Source of the DNA: DASQWC01 sp035640475
Lineage (GTDB): Bacteria; Actinomycetota; JAICYB01
Length of the DNA stretch: 42,247 bases
Direction: 5' to 3'
NCBI GenBank assembly: GCA_035640475.1
Contig: DASQWC010000013.1
Span: 1 to 42,247, forward strand
Shown: positions 40,405 through 42,247 of the stretch, piece after piece
Position numbering within the stretch: position 1 is the first letter of the stretch
Layout of the letters: each line of letters starts with the position of its first letter
Position numbers and translations under genes: made by a program
The notes under the pieces: model-generated
The model's input: only the letters and a program-made list of their open reading frames with translations
Databases searched by the model: none
Told to the model about the DNA's origin: nothing

Positions 40405-40905
40405 CTAGGCGGCCGGCGTGGAGCGCGGGAGCTTGCGGTACAGGACGACCAGACCGATCACGATCGCGCCCGCAATAGCCCACGTGAGCACGTCGGGACG
40501 GCGGTCGGAGGCGGTCTGGGTCCCGCCGAGGTCCACGGCCGGCAGGTTCACCTGCGACACGACGCCGTCCTCGACTGCGTTGGCCGCCGGGACGGAGACG
40601 CCTGCGACCTGGCCGCCGACGCTCGGCCCGGAGTCGGCCGTGCCCGCCTGGTCGGTGGTGCCGTCGCCGCTGCTGTTGGTGCCGCTGGCCCGGCTGCCGC
40701 CCGACACGCTGCCCTGGGCGACGCCCACGCTGCTGCCGCCGGACGTGTGGATGCTCGCGCTCGACTTGTTGCTCCCGCCGGATGTGGACGTGCCGCCCGC
40801 CTCACTCGACTGGTTCGAGTCGCTCGATTCCGATTGAGCCAGCGCCGGTCCGGCGGCGAGAAGCGCCAACCCCAGCGCGGCGATGGCAACGAATGCTCGT
40901 CTCAC
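40405..40905 (-). CDS. Secreted Ser/Gly-rich protein with C-terminal membrane anchor
   Basis: A 166-residue protein with a clear signal peptide (FVAIAALGLALLAAGPALA) followed by about 80 residues rich in Ser, Gly and Thr (for example SSEAGGTSTSGGSNKSS). A C-terminal hydrophobic helix (WAIAGAIVIGLVVLY) and a short basic tail RKLPRS end it. This is a cell-surface layout, but no LPxTG sortase motif precedes the helix. I use the GTG at 40905, with GGAGGAAA upstream; an upstream ATG at 40959 would precede the signal peptide. The function is unknown. Low-complexity composition makes homology calls unreliable. Confidence 0.68.
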   Translation of the reverse strand: MRRAFVAIAALGLALLAAGPALAQSESSDSNQSSEAGGTSTSGGSNKSSASIHTSGGSSVGVAQGSVSGGSRASGTNSSGDGTTDQAGTADSGPSVGGQVAGVSVPAANAVEDGVVSQVNLPAVDLGGTQTASDRRPDVLTWAIAGAIVIGLVVLYRKLPRSTPAA

Positions 40906-40968
40906 GAGATTTCCTCCCAGATTTGTCGTCTCCGGCGCCAGATTACCGCAGGCTTGCAACTGCGATGC

Positions 40969-41880
40969 TCAATCGCGCAAAGCTCGTGCCACGCGGCCCG
41001 GAATCTCCTTGTCCAGCCGTTCACACACCCACGCGCTCGCCTGCGCGACCGCCCGAAGGTCGACGCCCGACACGACGCCGAGGCCGTCGAGCATCCAAAC
41101 GAGGTCCTCTGTGGCGAGGTTGCCCGTGGCGCTGCCCGCGAACGGACACCCGCCGAGCCCGCCGGCGCTCGAGTCGACGACCGAGACCCCGCATTGGAGT
41201 GCCGCAAGGACGTTCGCGAGACCCTGCCCGTAGGTGTCGTGAAAGTGGACGGCCAGGCGCGAGACCTCGACGCCGGCGCCCACGAACGCATCGATCAGCG
41301 CCTCGACGCGCCCGGCCGTCCCGACGCCGATCGTGTCGCCGAGCGACACCTCGAAGCACCCCAGATCGAGCAGGCGCACGCCTTGCCCGACGACCTCCGT
41401 GGGCGAGACCTCGCCCTCCCACGGGTCGCCGAGCACCATCGACAGGTAGCCGCGCACGCGGGCGCCCGCCTGCAGGGCCCGTTCGCACACGGGGCGGAAC
41501 ATCTCCGTCGCTTCGTCCCGGGAGCGGTTGAGGTTGCGCTGCGAGAAGGTCTCGGTTGCCGACGCGAAGACGGCGATCTCGTCGGCGCCGGCGGCGAGAG
41601 CGCGCTCGAGCCCGCGCTCGTTGGGGACGAGCACCGGATAGCGCACGCCCTCGGCACGCTCGAGGCGGGCCAGCACTTCATCGGCGTCGGCCAGCTGCGG
41701 GACCCACTTCGGATTCACGAACGAGGTCGCCTCGACAACCGGGAGCCCGGCGGCGGCGAGGCGCTCGATCAGCTCGACCTTCACGTCGGCGGGGACGACC
41801 CCTTGCTCGTTCTGGAGGCCGTCGCGCGGGGCAACCTCGACGATCGTGACGCGATCCGGAAGGCCGTCGGCCAGCGCCAT
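40969..41880 (-). CDS. mvaB: Hydroxymethylglutaryl-CoA lyase
   Basis: A 303-residue TIM-barrel enzyme of the HMG-CoA lyase/DRE-TIM family, splitting HMG-CoA into acetyl-CoA and acetoacetate at the end of leucine breakdown. VTIVEVAPRDGLQNE carries the catalytic Arg-Asp pair, VHFHDTYGQGLAN has the metal-ligand HxH, and GGLGGCPFAGSATGNLATED is the family signature with its essential Cys. The ATG at 41880 lies 2 nt after the stop of the biotin-domain gene, so the two form an operon that fits methylcrotonyl-CoA carboxylase followed by HMG-CoA formation. The open frame reaching 42207 is a shadow of the upstream gene. Confidence 0.94.
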   Translation of the reverse strand: MALADGLPDRVTIVEVAPRDGLQNEQGVVPADVKVELIERLAAAGLPVVEATSFVNPKWVPQLADADEVLARLERAEGVRYPVLVPNERGLERALAAGADEIAVFASATETFSQRNLNRSRDEATEMFRPVCERALQAGARVRGYLSMVLGDPWEGEVSPTEVVGQGVRLLDLGCFEVSLGDTIGVGTAGRVEALIDAFVGAGVEVSRLAVHFHDTYGQGLANVLAALQCGVSVVDSSAGGLGGCPFAGSATGNLATEDLVWMLDGLGVVSGVDLRAVAQASAWVCERLDKEIPGRVARALRD

Positions 41881-41882
41881 GG

Positions 41883-42247
41883 TCAGATCGCCTCGGGATG
41901 GACCGAAGCGACTCCCTCTAAAACGAAGTCCACGAGCGGCTGTCCCCGGGCGACCTGATCTCCCTCGGCGCACAAGACGGCTCGCACCGTCCCGTCGGCC
42001 GGCGAGCGCACGCCGTGCTCCATCTTCATCGCCTCGACGACGACCAGCTCGTCTCCTTCGGATACTCGGTCGCCCGCCGAGACGCGGACCGCGATGACCT
42101 GCCCCGGCAACGGCGACTCGAGGTGGGCCGGCCCGGCGCCCGCGAGGCGCCTCGTTGCGGCTCCGACCGGGACCTCGTACGCGGCGCCGCGCACCCACAC
42201 GAACCAACGGCCGTCACCGCGCGCTGCGGCCGCCCGAATATCGCCGC
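41883..42247 (-). CDS. Biotin-carrier C-terminal part of an acyl-CoA carboxylase alpha subunit (partial)
   Basis: The frame is open to the window edge, so the N-terminal biotin carboxylase part lies outside. The visible residues end with a biotinyl domain: SPLPGQVIAVRVSAGDRVSEGDELVVVEAMKME is the biotinylation region with Lys in EAMKMEHGV, closing with QPLVDFVLEG. An intervening GDGRWFVWVRGAAYEVPV stretch looks like the BT/linker domain of alpha subunits. It sits 2 nt before HMG-CoA lyase, so methylcrotonyl-CoA carboxylase alpha is the leading candidate, but acetyl- or propionyl-CoA carboxylase alpha cannot be excluded. Confidence 0.85.
   Translation of the reverse strand, partial: GDIRAAAARGDGRWFVWVRGAAYEVPVGAATRRLAGAGPAHLESPLPGQVIAVRVSAGDRVSEGDELVVVEAMKMEHGVRSPADGTVRAVLCAEGDQVARGQPLVDFVLEGVASVHPEAI

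Overview
The window is a 42 kb stretch of GC-rich chromosome that looks like a deep-branching actinobacterium (Actinomycetota, possibly Thermoleophilia- or Acidimicrobiia-like). The grounds are frequent GTG starts, many 4-nt ATGA/GTGA gene overlaps, TANNNT -10 boxes placed 6-8 nt before start codons (leaderless mRNAs), two 6-TM/HAMP class III cyclases of the mycobacterial type, a TIGR03086 (mycothiol-dependent isomerase-like) protein, a DUF5679 zinc ribbon and an Rpf-like muralytic protein. I see no tRNA, rRNA, CRISPR, insertion sequence, integrase or phage gene. It reads as ordinary chromosome with accessory patches.

Layout. 1-2.1 kb: the first codons of a thiolase (minus), then methylmalonyl-CoA epimerase and a propionyl-CoA-carboxylase-type beta subunit. 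2.1-7.5 kb: a branched-chain amino-acid-type ABC importer in which both permeases and both ATPases are one 1234-residue polypeptide, translationally coupled to its binding protein. 7.6-13.8 kb: a seven-gene colinear run (small AccE-like protein, glpX, CDF transporter, small protein, gamma-glutamyltransferase, EamA transporter, crotonyl-CoA carboxylase/reductase). 13.8-16.7 kb: a 56-residue Cys-rich peptide gene, a VOC protein and a class III CoA-transferase fired from one bidirectional promoter, a methyltransferase and a free-standing biotin carrier. 16.7-22.8 kb: a second carboxyltransferase, an adenylate cyclase, a GNAT and a cobalamin-binding protein, all overlapping by 4 nt, then a second cyclase. 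22.8-28.1 kb: an LLM flavin enzyme, an autoregulated ArsR-SRPBCC-TIGR03086 operon, two small actinobacterial proteins, an ArsM-ArsN-type fusion and 3-hydroxybutyryl-CoA dehydrogenase. 28.2-31.9 kb: a tiny secreted peptide, a secreted serine protease, an MFS transporter and an alpha-L-fucosidase. 32-36.5 kb: ethylmalonyl-CoA mutase and two tandem secreted, His-rich beta-helix paralogs. 36.7-42.2 kb: an Rpf-like protein, CapA, acyl-CoA dehydrogenase, HU, a zinc ribbon, a Ser/Gly-rich surface protein, HMG-CoA lyase and the biotin domain of a carboxylase alpha subunit.

How it fits together. Crotonyl-CoA carboxylase/reductase, ethylmalonyl-CoA mutase, the epimerase, propionyl-CoA carboxylase beta, 3-hydroxybutyryl-CoA dehydrogenase and the thiolase start are the enzymes expected for the ethylmalonyl-CoA route of acetyl-CoA assimilation. 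They are scattered in separate transcription units. HMG-CoA lyase with the biotin carboxylase subunit, an acyl-CoA dehydrogenase and the Liv-type importer point to branched-chain amino-acid and fatty-acid catabolism feeding the same pool. The cobalamin-binding protein fits the B12 need of the mutase.

Most interesting for follow-up: the four-domain Liv fusion, the Cys-rich peptide with a double-glycine-like leader, the His-rich beta-helix pair, the ArsM-GNAT fusion without N-terminal cysteines, the second cyclase with Gln at the adenine-selecting Lys position, and two divergent promoters in which opposing -10 boxes overlap or mirror each other.
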